From Rhyacophila brunnea (Eukaryota > Arthropoda > Insecta > Trichoptera > Rhyacophilidae), in the NCBI GenBank assembly GCA_022495005.1, contig JAGYXB010001067.1:682001-746000 (forward strand): DNA of 64,000 nucleotides. Direction: 5' to 3'. This document shows positions 23,103 through 33,946 of the stretch, piece after piece; positions within the stretch are counted from its first letter, which is position 1, and each line of letters opens with the position of its first letter. A program made the translations under genes and the position numbers. The notes beneath the pieces were generated by a model, which saw nothing but the letters and a program-made list of their open reading frames with translations, was not told the DNA's origin and did not search any database.

Positions 23103-23369
23103 ATTGTTGTTTTTATTTAATAAAACGCAATTTTTTTTTATTATAGTACTTATTCCACTTTAAATTAATATATTATGACCAGTTTCGTCCGCCTCAGTGG
23201 GACATTTTCAACATTTGAGTTGAAAATGTCCCACTGATGCGGACGAAACCGGTCCTAATATATTAATTAAAAGTGGAATAAGTACTATAAAAAAAATTGC
23301 GTTTTATAAATAAAAACAACAATACAATGCAGTTCCACCATGAATTGACAGTTAACAAAATAAAAGAAA
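23103..23369 (+). mobile_element. Fold-back retroposon-like element (short copy)
   Basis: A 267-bp insertion between 12-bp duplications. Bases 23103-23212 and ~23219-23325 form a near-perfect inverted repeat of ~105 bases per arm around a 6-base loop. A unique tail follows (ACAATGCAGTTCCACCATG...) ending AACAAAATAAAAGAAA. The same two parts, in the same order, make up the 33.2-kb element. An A-rich end plus a 12-bp duplication suggests insertion by reverse transcription rather than by a TIR transposase. Each arm contains GGACGAAACCGGTC or its complement, resembling the 3' core of hammerhead ribozymes (GGAC-GAAAC...GTC); the CTGATGA core is not clearly present. Confidence 0.75.
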
Positions 23370-23381
23370 TTAAACACTGAT
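23370..23381. repeat. 12-bp target-site duplication, right
   Basis: Exact match to 23091-23102. Confidence 0.85.
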
Positions 23382-23411
23382 ACATATAAAATACATAACT
23401 ACCTTATTATA

Positions 23412-23500
23412 TGTATATGCGAACGATCGTGTAATTTGAATTTGATCACTTTAACGAAATGTATACATATTTCCTATTTTCAGATTGCTGACGCATATAA
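23412..23500 (+). repeat. Dispersed repeat flanking the 23.1-kb element, right
   Basis: Direct, diverged copy of 22855-22945. Confidence 0.55.
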
Positions 23501-24518
23501 TATTATAACGATAATTCTAGTTATTTGTTTCTTATTATAATTTTTTCAAGTAACGGTGTGAGACCACAGAGATAATACCACAAATAACGTAACTTTTTTT
23601 TATTTAAGTTATATGGCGACTATATGAGTCTCTCGGTAAAAGAAAAATATGCGAAAAATCACTAAACACACATAAAAATATAATTACGTATGATCCAAAA
23701 TATAAGGTTAATAAAAAATGACAATATCAATCTATAAAAGAAATAGTTAATTAATAACAGTTGTATTTTTAGAACTTACATAAACATATTTTAAAATGAA
23801 ATAAACAATTTCTATTACGGTTTAGGAAGCACACAATTTAGCGTGTTGGGGAACAGTTATGGCAGTATGCGGTATTTTTCGGTCATCCCTAGTTTGATGC
23901 CAAAGCCGCAAATGCCGCGATGGTTTTAAAACTTTTACTGCAAAACTTTTTGAATGGATCGTTGCGGTGGCAACTGAAAAAAATGTCACAGGAAAATGCG
24001 AGTCTTTTTTAACGCCACAACACTTTTTTGGCACCTGTATGCTGCGAGTAAAATGCAGAAATACAAGATTTTTGTAATGTAATGAAAATAAAACGTGGTG
24101 AATATTATGTAGTCAGTGGCGTGCGGTCTATGAATGCTGCGGATGCAGTGCACGCCTTACTTATTTCAAGATTATGCTCATGTGTCAAAAATAGAATCTT
24201 GTTTTTAAATATATATTTGGACCCAGACTATAATTAGGAGCATACCCAAGAGGTTGAGAAAGAAGTTTACATCCACATCTCGTAAAAACAAAAACGATAA
24301 TACAATTTCCATTCCATAAAATACTTTTGGGATCAAACATGGTGATGTAATGTGTAATACATAATATTATGGTAGCAAAGGAACCATAAAACCAATAAAT
24401 AAATTTAATGACGTACCTACCTACTTGCTATTTAGAAGTATCCTTTTCACGCATTGCCATTATTTTAATACAATGTTGCCAACGTTTAATTTCATTTAGT
24501 ACATATATGACAGTAATA
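23501..24518. other. AT-rich non-coding interval
   Basis: No gene recognised. CAGTGGCGTGCGGTC at ~24114 looks like a lone hAT-type terminus. TA at 24517-24518 is the mariner target site. Confidence 0.4.
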
Positions 24519-25821
24519 CGAGGGTGGGTCAATAAGTCCTTAGAAAAGCCGACAGGTGGCGCGACTAGTACTATAAGCGGTTTGTTTTCATGCAGTGGCA
24601 CTACCGATTCAGTATGCTGCGAAGTTTCAATCAGATTGGTCGGGTTGTTGTGTGTTTCTCGTACATTTAAAAAAAAAATTTGCTTGTGGAAAATGGAAAA
24701 ATGGAAAATGGAGAAAATTGAGTTAAGAGCTGTTATTAAACATTTTAATATAAAAGGGTTAACAGCAAAGGAAATAAAAATGAGTTGGATTTAGTTCACG
24801 GCATATCTGCTCCTTCACTTGCAACTATTTATAACTGGTTAAATGAATTTAAACGTGGTCGTACATCAACAAAGGATGAACCACGCTCAAGACGTCCTGT
24901 AGAGGTGACTACACCAGAAATGATCAATAAAATCCACGATATGGTGTTAAGTGACCGAAGATTAAAGTTGAGTGAGATAATTGAGGTTACAGGATCTCAA
25001 AAGGTAGCGTTATTTCTATTTTACATGACAAATTGGGCATGAAAAAAATTTCTGCAAGATGGGCGCCGCGTTTGCTCACAGTCGACAATAAACGCAATAG
25101 GGTGGTGGCCTCTAAAGCCCTGTTGTCGCTCATGCAACGCAATCCGGATGAATTTTTTCGTCGCTTTGTGACTGTAGATGAAATATGGATACACCACTAT
25201 ACTCCCGAGATGAAAGAACAGTCAAAGCAGTGGATTGCGAAAGGCGAACCATGTCCAAAGAAGGCGAAAACCGTAAAATCAGCTGGTAAGGTTATGGCTA
25301 CTGTATTTTGGGATGCACGTGGAATTATTTTCGTTGACTATTTGGAAAAAGGAAAAAACAATAACAGGGGATTATTATGCATCTTTATTGGACCAGCTAA
25401 AAAACAAAATTGAAGAAAAATGGCCTCATTTAAACAGGAAAAAAATCCTCTTTCATCAGGACAATGCCCGTGTTCACACATGTTTACGATCAATGGCGAA
25501 AATTGAAGAATTGAAGTTTGAATTGGTCGACCACCCACCGTATTCGCTAGATTTAGCCCCCAGTGACTTTTTCCTTTTCCCAAACTTAAAAAAATGGCTA
25601 TGTGGACAACGTTTTTTTTCAAATGAAGAAGTCATCGATCGGACAAATGCTTATTTTGAGGACCTTCCGAAAACTTATTTTTCTGACGGTTTAAAAAAAA
25701 TTGAGAAACGTCTAACCAAGTGTATTGAGCTCCAAGGAGATTATGTTGAGAAATAAAAAAAAAATACAAAAATAAAAACCGTTTTAATGCTTTTTTCTAA
25801 GGAATTATTGACCCACCCTCG
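24519..25821 (+). mobile_element. mariner transposon, copy 1
   Basis: A 1,303-bp element flanked by TA (24517-24518, 25822-25823). The ~28-base terminal repeats begin CGAGGGTGGGTCAATAAGTC on the left and CGAGGGTGGGTCAATAATTC (reverse complement) on the right, with one mismatch in that stretch. It carries a single transposase frame, broken by indels. Near-identical to the copy at 29246-30554, which lies inverted 3.4 kb away. Confidence 0.96.
24693..25756 (+). pseudogene. mariner transposase, frameshifted
   Basis: The DDE/D transposase that cuts and pastes mariner at TA. The start is the ATG that gives MEKWKMEKIE, shared with copy 2. An N-terminal helix-turn-helix region (TIYNWLNEFKRGRTSTKDE) is followed by LLTVDNKRNRV and the first catalytic Asp in TVDEIWIHHY, the second in FHQDNARVH, and the third in YSLDLAPSDFFLF. 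There are 34 residues between the second and third Asp, so DD34D as in true mariner. Compared with copy 2, one A is missing near 24778 and one G near 24994, and one extra A lies near 25355. These split the gene into four frames, so it is inactive. The stop is at 25756. Confidence 0.94.
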
Positions 25822-25823
25822 TA

Positions 25824-27174
25824 CCACATTCATCTGTCGTGAAAATTTTCCATTCAGTATTCAGTAGTAATAATTAATTTAAAAAAAATGGGAACATTCG
25901 GCGTGATAAAACTATTATGATTATCTCAAAACAGTGAATTCAATATATTAATTAAAATAAAACAATATGTATTACCAGATGCAATTATTTTAATATCAGT
26001 TGGGACCGGTTTCGTCTGTTTCAAAGGGACATTATTAACCGGTAAAGAATGAACAAAAATACTTACAATTTTTTTAGAAACGGAAGTATAATTAAAAAAA
26101 TAATAATTCTCAGTTCAAAAATAAATCAATGAAATTTACCGAGCTCATACATGTTGTGTTTTATTTTAATTATTAAAATGAATTTCCACTAAGGGTTAAC
26201 AGTAAATACCACAAAATAAATTCAATATATATACCGCACGCTATTGGTATGTAGGTACATATTATTACATTTGAAATCGTAGCTGAGAAAAGATAACAGC
26301 TATAGTGGAACAATTTAACCTGTAACATGCGCATAAGTGATTTCTTCTAGTGAGCAGCAATTCAATAGGACAAATTTGATTGCTAATAAATGTCGGTTGC
26401 ACTTATTTTGAGCATATTACAACGCTTTCTCTCGCTCGGCGCTGCTCCTATTAAATCTTGTTTTCTGTCAAAACTATAGAACTACGCGTTAATGAGGTAG
26501 GTAAGCGATTAAGCTAGCTGCAAATTATTTCGCTTTGCAGATTGTAATAAACAACATATTTCTGTAGTCAAAATATATTTGCTGAGGCCGAACTGAAATA
26601 TTTTTTTATTATATTATTCAATATTAAACACAAAAAATACAAATCACGACACGTCATTCGTTTTTCGTGACACTTTTGTGGGATTCGGTCTACCACGTGC
26701 ACATTTCATTTAACAAGTAGGTAATATACCATTTATTTTGAGCATGTCGTATAATATAAATTATTTTAATTGCGGGATGCTGTACAAATTTTGCTAGGAC
26801 CACTACACAGAATACTTAAATATTACTGAATACTTGTTACCTATTGCCTAGCGTTAATCTCTTCTTAGTTTGAAATTATACCGCATTAAGTTGTAAAGCC
26901 TTTTAGTCTAATTAAATAATTCTAATTATTTCCTACAGCACATAACTAGACACTATGAAATAGCTAAATTAGCCATTTTCGACTAAGAGCTTTTGTGATT
27001 TGGACTTAAATAGCAAGGTATAATATTATTATCGAAAAGGAAACTTCAACTACGTAAATATGCAATAAAAATCACAAAAACATCATAGGATCAACTTTAT
27101 ATTGATTATTTGTGTTTTTGTAATTGTGTTATATTAATTCAGATTATTAATTTGTTATTCATTTTTTTATCAGT
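25824..27174. other. AT-rich non-coding interval
   Basis: No gene recognised. At 26000-26050 a fragment with GACCGGTTTCGTCT and AGGGACATT matches the arm core of the fold-back retroposons at 23.1 and 33.2 kb. Confidence 0.5.
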
Positions 27175-27188
27175 AATATTGGGTGAAG
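27175..27188. repeat. 14-bp target-site duplication, left
   Basis: AATATTGGGTGAAG, repeated at 27667-27680. Confidence 0.88.
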
Positions 27189-27666
27189 CACTCTTTACAA
27201 GACACTTGTAAAGCCAGTGCTCACCTACCCATCGGAAACCTGGACATTAACTCTGCGAAATGAACGAGCCCTGAACATCTTTGAAAGAAAAATTCTCCGC
27301 CGTATAGGTATATGGAGCGATCAGGGACGGCACCAATTGGAGTAGAAGATGTAATGCTGAGCTCTATGGGCTGTACGAATATTGCAGCGCAGTTCAATCA
27401 ATTAGGATTGGGAGACTGGGATGGCTAGGTCATGTGCACCGTATGAATGACAATGAACCGGCGAAGAGAGTGATGTTAAGCAATCCGATAGGACGTAGAA
27501 GAAGAGGCAGGCCAAAGAATCGCTCGTTGGATGGAGCTGCCAGTGACTGCAGTATTCTGGGGGTACCGAATTGGAAAGCGGTAACACTGGATAGGGACAG
27601 GCGGAGGGAGCTGTTGGAGGAAGCCAAGACCCATACCGGGTTGTCGCGCCCAGGATAATGATGATG
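27189..27666 (+). mobile_element. 5'-truncated RTE-like LINE fragment, copy 1
   Basis: Encodes, with frame breaks, the C-terminal end of a LINE reverse transcriptase. LTYPSETWTLTLRNER..., ERKILRRI, LGWLGHVHRMNDNEPAKRV, GRRRRGRPKNRSLDGAA and EEAKTHTGLS are visible. It ends in a GATGATG tail and is flanked by 14-bp duplications. The family is judged from the ETWTL/GHV.RM/GRRRRGRPK.RW pattern. The same segment, starting at nearly the same point, is at 55113-55582. Confidence 0.85.
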
Positions 27667-27900
27667 AATATTGGGTGAAGTGGGTATTTACAATATTTTT
27701 CCATAATTAAATTTCAATTTTTTACTGCATATTTCTTTGGTTTTAGTGAATATTTAAATGATGTTAAGTGTATATAATCATGTTTTTTGTTGCATATAAA
27801 TGCTCTCCGTACTGATCAGTTGAGCTTTACTACCGACTTTAAGATTAATGTATTTTGTTGACAATTAATAAATAAGCAAAACACTGGTGGTCGTTAGTGA

Positions 27901-28272
27901 TTAAGAGCATACTTCAGTGAAACGGCAAATAATTTTCAAATATAGGTGCGACGAAATTTCGGACTAGCTGCCAATCGGAGAGCGAAAGTCGACCTGTGAA
28001 CACGTCAATTTGTGTTGTGATGGCGTCGGGGAAATTAATTCTTAAATCGTGTAAAGATGACTAAAAAACATTACACATTTACTTGAAAAAGAAAACATGT
28101 CAATGAATATATTCTTATTATTACTAATAGAACAATAAACATAACATTAAATGGACGTATGTTGAATTTTTATGACAAATTATGTTTTGTTCTGCACGCG
28201 TCGGTTGCACAATCTTCACGTCGCGTAGTAACAATCGTTTTAGACCGTGCCCCAGCTGAAGTATAGCCTTAA
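27901..28272. mobile_element. TTAA-flanked MITE (piggyBac-like), copy 1
   Basis: TTAAGAGCATACTTCAG on the left is mirrored by CTGAAGTATAGCCTTAA on the right. TTAA at both ends is the piggyBac target signature. The interior has no transposase. A second copy in the same orientation is at 40514-40884. Confidence 0.75.
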
Positions 28273-28389
28273 GATTATAGAAGACACGCAAAGCTAACCA
28301 AAATCTCACTCTTATATTCGACGGCAAGCGGCAACTGTTATATTACTGTATTCTTAGTTCTAACTTATAAAATTATTTTATGATTTTAT

Positions 28390-28905
28390 ATTACTTATTA
28401 CCACGTTTTTCTTACCTCGTATTCTTGTTTGTCTGGTGGTTGTTTATCCAGTACAAATCTTGCAATCGATTTTTAACTGACTTCCCGACTAGCTAGACAT
28501 TTGAAACTTTTAGAATATATCAGAACACGATGACAATGCATTCTTTTTATAATTTTAGCCATCTTTAAAGAGAATTCATGAATTCATTTTCAGTTAATTC
28601 TGTTTTATATGAAAAGTTATTTCAGAAGAAATCCGTAATTCAATCCACTATTATTGGTTACTAAGGGGGTGGTCCTGGCAACTTAATTATTAATATATAC
28701 TTGCGTTACTATGGAAATCAAAATGACATTTCAGTATTCTATATTTGTTTGTTTGTTGCAAAATAGCAAAAAAAAAATGATTTGTTGACAATTGTCTTAT
28801 TTGTCCTAAATTATTAATACATAGAATTGTCAAGTTTATAATATGATTCGACAGAAAATTTAAAAACGTGGTATACATATAAGAACTTCTTTTTATCTTG
28901 TAATT
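28390..28905 (+). repeat. ~500-bp interspersed repeat, copy A
   Basis: Shares ordered blocks with 35875-36290 (inverted) and 49070-49530. These include TTACCACGTTTTT, GAAACTTTTAGAATATATCAG, TTTTCAGTTAATTCTGTTTT, a GCTAAGGGGG-like stretch and AAAAACGTGGTAT near the right end. TACCACGTTTTT and AAAAACGTGGTA are inverted, so it may be a DNA transposon derivative. No coding capacity. Confidence 0.8.
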
Positions 28906-29245
28906 ATTTTATATTCTAGCCATTAGCGGATTAAAATATATGAACATTGACATTAATTAATATCATTTAAAATTAGATATTCGCAAACCCATAACTAATG
29001 CTAACTACAATAAAATGTTACGTTATGTATGATAATTCTTGCACATTTTAAGTATTAAAACGAGTTTATAGCGTAAGTAAAAACGATTTGTTTTCACAAT
29101 CACTGACTACCAGGCGATAAAACAAGTAAACGCATTAATAACACAACCCGCGGCCAAGAATTATGGCGAAACGCAAAACGTTGCGGAGGGATTTGTTAAA
29201 AAAAATTTCACGAAAAAATTAAAACAAAATAATATGTCCTAACTA

Positions 29246-30554
29246 CGAGGGTGGGTCAATAATTCCTTAGAAAAAAGCATTACAACAGTTTTTATTTTTC
29301 TTTTTTTTTTTATTTCTCAACATAATCTCCTTGGAGCTCAATACACTTGGTTAGACGTTTCTCAATTTTTTTTTAAACCGTCAGAAAAATAAGTTTTCGG
29401 AAGGTCCTCAAAATAAGCATTTTTTCGATTGATGACTTCTTCATTTGAAAAAAAACGTTGTCCACTTAGCCATTTTTTTAAGTTTGGGAATAGGAGAAAG
29501 TCACTGGGGGCTAAATCTGGCGAATACGGTGGGTGGTCGAACAATTCGAACTTCGAACTTCAATTCTTCAATTTTAGCCATTGATCGTAAACATGTGTGA
29601 ACACGGGCATTGTCCTGATGAAAGAGGATTTTTTTCCTGTTTAAATGAGGCCGTTTTTCTTCAATTTTGTTTTTTAGCTGGTCCAATAAAGATGCATAAT
29701 AATCCCCTGTATTGTTTTTCCTTTTTCCAAATAGTCAACGAAAATAATTCCACGTGCATCCCAAAATACAGTAGCCATAACCTTACCAGCTGATTTTACG
29801 GTTTTCGCCTTCTTTGGACATGGTTTGCCTTCGCAATCCACTGCTTTGACTGTTCTTTCGTCTCGGGAGTATAGTGGTGTATCCATGTTTCATCTACAGT
29901 CACAAAGCGACGAAAAAATTCATCCGGATTGCGTTGCATGAGCGACAACAGGGCTTTAGAGGCCACCACCCTATTGCGTTTATTGTCGACTGTGAGCAAA
30001 CGCGGCACCCATCTTGCAGAAATTTTTTTCATGCCCAATTTGTCATGTAAAATAGAAATGACGCTACCTTTTGAGATCCCTGTAACCTCAATTATCTCAC
30101 TCAACTTTAATCTTCGGTCACTTAACACCATATCGTGGATTTTATTGATCATTTCTGGTGTAGTCACCTCTACAGGACGTCCTGAGCGTGGTTCATCCTT
30201 TGTTGATGTACGACCACGTTTAAATTCATTTAACCAGTTATAAATAGTTGCAAGTGAAGGAGCAGATATGCCGTGAACTAAATCCAACTCATTTTTTATT
30301 TCCTTTGCTGTTAACCCTTTTATATTAAAATGTTTAATAACAGCTCTAAACTCAATTTTCTCCATTTTCCATTTTTCCATTTTTCCACAAGCAAATTTTT
30401 TTTTTAAATGTACGAGAAACACACAACAACCGACCAATCTGATTGAAACTTCGCAGCATACTGAATCGGTAGTGCCGCTGCATGAAAACAAACCGCTTAC
30501 AGTACTAGTCGCGCCACCTGTCGGCTTTTCTAAGGACTTATTGACCCATCCTCG
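29246..30554 (-). mobile_element. mariner transposon, copy 2 (inverted)
   Basis: A 1,309-bp element between TA (29244-29245) and TA (30555-30556), with ends CGAGGGTGGGTCAATAATTC and GAC(T)TATTGACCCATCCTCG. Same family as copy 1 but opposite in orientation. The TIR at its 5' end has one extra change (CATCC for CACCC). Confidence 0.96.
29310..30380 (-). pseudogene. mariner transposase, frameshifted
   Basis: Starts at the ATG of MEKWKMEKIE (30380). The N-terminal half is open for ~195 codons and shows KEIKNELDLVHG, ERSGRP-like DEPRSGRPVEV, RWVPRLLTVDNKRN and the first catalytic Asp in TVDETWIHHYTPE. Three indels then follow: near 29830 (before KPCPKKAKTV), near 29710 (in the GKTI region) and near 29545 (after KFE). 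The second Asp (FHQDNARVH) and third (YSPDLAPSDFLLF) are present in shifted frames. It is intact where copy 1 is broken and broken elsewhere, so the two copies decayed independently. Confidence 0.94.
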
Positions 30555-30774
30555 TATTATTATTGAGTTTTTCGTTGTTTTGCGAATCAAGGAAAATATT
30601 TAAATATTATATTAGTATGTACTGGAAAATAGTGGTCAACCCCCAGTAGAAGACAGCACTCAGTAAAACGGACACTTTGTTGATTTTTTAACATTTACAT
30701 TTCGATTAATGCGCTCATCAATTCTCTTGCTTGGAGAACTAAGCCACATCTAAATTCGCCTCGTCTGGGCATAG

Positions 30775-31460
30775 CCACAAATCAAACCTTCTAGGAACAG
30801 CACTCCGGTGTTGCAAATGAAGACCGCGCACATCTATTTAGCGACAGTCGCGCGTACATATATTTGGATGCGGCGACCGGCGAGCCGGTATAGGAATGAG
30901 CAATTCGTAGGTGTGCGTATACGTTGTGGCGTCTTCGACTCGCAGCCGAAACGCATGCTATTTGTTGATAGCACTACTCACAGAACAGATTAATAAATAT
31001 AATTCCGACAGAAAATATTCAATACACTACACTTTGATGTAGGGTTTTGAATGTGTGAGTGTCATACGAAAATGAAACACGCATTATGCACGTACAATAG
31101 TGTGTATAATACACCAATATTAAATAAGCGTTAATGCATAAACCGAGAGCAGTCGTCAGTATTCGACGTATGACATATTCTTGACACGTGTTTAAGATTA
31201 TCCCGGGTTACTCCTTACTCGAGACCGGTTGCCTGCTAATTCCTTACAGAGGTATTTAAGTTCCCATTATTTTTGAGTTCCCTGCCAGAACTAGATGCTT
31301 TTGTCATACTAAAAAGTCGCATTCGACCAATCTATGGAGCTCCATTTGGCAACGTGTGTTTTGTGAATAACAATGTCCTCACATCGGCGAATTCGACACG
31401 TTACATACGGATGAGTTTTGATGTACGAGCCGGCTTAGATGCAATGCCGTCTGATATGTG
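30775..31460 (+). repeat. Composite dispersed repeat
   Basis: The outer parts match 35488-35700: AAACCTTCTAGGAA at 30785, ACGCATGC.ATTTGTTG near 30951, then GAGCTCCATT(T/C)GG(C/T)AACGTGTG and ATTCGACACGTT near 31340-31400. The inner part 30985-31285 is a different repeat, shared with 62095-62355 (AAATATAATTCCGA to CCCATTATTTTTGAGTTCC). The second therefore seems to be inserted in the first. Confidence 0.65.
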
Positions 31461-32283
31461 TTTCAATTAAATACTATTGACCACGCGTCAGAACTGAATA
31501 TAATTTACAAAACAACTGTTCGAATATTTTTTTAAACGTATTCGCTTCCCGTCGGTCCAATGTTGTTTCACTCAACCAATATTTGTACGCAAGGTAGAAC
31601 TGTATTTTTTTTTTACTTAAAAAATAAATAAAACTCTAATAAAACTATTATCAAACATACTGGAAAATCCTTCGGGATAATACGTTTTAGTATTCGTAGA
31701 GTAAACTACTTCCAACTCGTTTCGCGGCATTATTTTCGAGTTATGATAATGCTAAGTAAACAAAAGATTACCTTAAACTTAGGCTCAACGTTTAACGACA
31801 TTCCCTTGGAAACATTATTTTCCGTGAAGTGGCTATAACAACAAATAGATAGATGGATATAAAAGGGCGCTCCGAGGAAAATAAATGGAAATTTCGCATC
31901 GCTGAAAAGCTTGTGTCTCGAGTGGTCCACGAGAGAAGACGAACGACGAACAAAAACAGAAATGCTTACCTACGAAAACACGAAAGATGAAAAACGACTT
32001 GGTTGTATAAATTTTAAAAAAATTAGCAAGCTAATGGTTCGATGACTCAACGTGATTATTTGATGATATCAATGCGACAAAAATATTATCATTTTTCTAT
32101 AATCTAAGTTTAAAATTAAGAGGTGTGGTTTTTTTGCATGTAGGGATGTCATTGAAAGAAATATTAATTAAATACCCACTATTTGCTACATATTATTATT
32201 ATTTACTTCGGAATTTGTAATTTATTTATGCTTGACCTGATCAAGTTGTATTGCGTGTGATATTGCTAGCTCTAAAAATATTT
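31461..32283. other. AT-rich non-coding interval
   Basis: Nothing recognised. Confidence 0.4.
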
Positions 32284-32462
32284 AACAGATAACAGATTTT
32301 GTTTTTACGGGAAATGGATGTTAGCTACTTGCTCAACCTATTAGGTTCATTCTCTGACTTCAAAAACAAATTAAAAAACATTATGTATATTTGCCAGACC
32401 CAGGATTCGAGCCTGGGACTCACGACATTATAACCTGACGTTTAAGCCATCGTGGGCAATAT
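32284..32462 (-). repeat. tRNA-derived SINE, copy 2
   Basis: The minus strand starts TTGCCCACGATGGCTTAAACG (A-box region), then a B box AGGCTCGAATCCT, then the same body as copy 1 (TTGAGCAAGTAGC). The most complete tRNA-like head of the three main copies. The 3' part with the CCTCCAC hairpin is missing. Confidence 0.75.
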
Positions 32463-33183
32463 AATAAATATACCTAATTATGTACTTACCTTACACTTTT
32501 CATACAATTGTACAATAAATGGGTAGATCATATTATAACATAGTAGGTACGTAATCGATTATTAGTGGGAATGCGCGGTAACTATAGCATATGTCATTGG
32601 TAGGAACCAAATTCAACCCAGCATGGAAGGTTGAATAATATGGCGGGTATTATAAGAATGCAAAATTGGTTTACTAAAAATTTACCGTTGACGATATATT
32701 TTTTTACAATTTCTTCATTTACTTTGATGTTGCTACATTATTCAGGTATATATGGAAGGAAACATTCACTGGGTTAACTGAAGGTAACTGAAAGAAAGTC
32801 CTAGGACACCAATATTTACAGGACTTTAATTTGAGTTTAGTACATCTTCAGTATTTTGCTAAACAGAAAATATTATATTTTTACTTTTTATAATGGATAT
32901 TTCACGAAAAAAGAGACAACAGGGACTTATATATAAAAAGTAATGTCCAACCGCGTCGAAGTCGGTCTAGAATATTTTACTAACTCGGTAGTTCAGCGGT
33001 TTGCCAAAAGAATCATTTTGCATCGAATCCAGTGCGGGAAAATTAATGTATAGATAAACAAAAATTACCTCGCTGTTAATATGTCAAGCTTATTATACAC
33101 ATTTCCTTAATATAGCCTCAGGTTTGACATTGTGTGTGTAATGACAGTAATCGTCTGTGTGTGTTGTACGCGTGAAATGTACC
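32463..33183. other. AT-rich non-coding interval
   Basis: Nothing recognised. Confidence 0.4.
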
Positions 33184-33195
33184 AAATTAGTTGAA
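33184..33195. repeat. 12-bp target-site duplication, left
   Basis: AAATTAGTTGAA, repeated at 33935-33946. Confidence 0.85.
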
Positions 33196-33934
33196 TTTCT
33201 TTTATTTTGTTAACTGTCAATTCATGGTGGAACTGCATTGTATTGTTGTTTTTATTTAATAAAACGCAATTTTTATGTAGTACTTTATTCCACTTTTAAT
33301 CAAGAGATTAGGAGCGGTTTCGTCCGCCGCAGAGGGACATTTTTTTAAAACAATATTTATCAAACAAAATCCAAAGCGATAGAAATAATATAACAGGTAC
33401 ATAAATAATTATCCGTCCAATAATACTTTCCCAATAACCGATTAATTTAAAACTAATGAGGTTGGAGATTAATATTTCATACTACTATTTTTGTATTCGA
33501 TCTCATTTCAATTGATAATATTGTTTATTTTATTATTTTTTATAAATTTTTATTGTAAATTTTGACTAATCATAATTATTTGTTGATATTTATGTTATTG
33601 TAAGCGTAGATTGTTTCATATTTTGTGGTTTGTTAATATTTAAAATAATTTGTTTAATGCCCCTGACGTAGTATGAAATATTAATGTCTAACCTCATTAG
33701 TTTTAAATTAATCGGTTATTGGGAAGGTATTATTGGACGGATAATTATGTATGTAGGTACCTATTGTTATATTATTTCTATCGCTTTGGATTTTGTTTGA
33801 TAAATATTGTTTTAAAAATAATGTATTCAGTTGGAAATGTCCCTCTGAGACGGACAAAACCGGTCCTAATCTCTTGATAAAAAGTGGAATAAGTACTACA
33901 TAAAAATTGCGTTTTATTAAATAAAAACAACAAT
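33196..33934 (-). mobile_element. Fold-back retroposon-like element (long copy)
   Basis: A 739-bp insertion between 12-bp duplications, opposite in orientation to the 23.1-kb copy. In its own orientation (minus strand) it starts ATTGTTGTTTTTATTTAATA, runs through an inverted repeat of ~260 bases per arm (33230-33500 against 33660-33934) around a ~160-base AT-rich centre, and ends with the same CAATGCAGTTCCACCATG tail and A-rich terminus. The arms carry GGACGAAACCG(C/G) on one side and GGACAAAACCGGTC on the other. It looks like a fuller version of the 267-bp element. No ORF of note; mobilisation must be in trans. Confidence 0.75.
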
Positions 33935-33946
33935 AAATTAGTTGAA
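33935..33946. repeat. 12-bp target-site duplication, right
   Basis: Exact match to 33184-33195. Confidence 0.85.

Noticed and set aside
23225..23260. Complete hammerhead ribozyme using the CTGATG at 23234
   Set aside because: CTGATG is followed almost at once by GGACGAAAC, leaving no room for stem II; only a partial resemblance is claimed.
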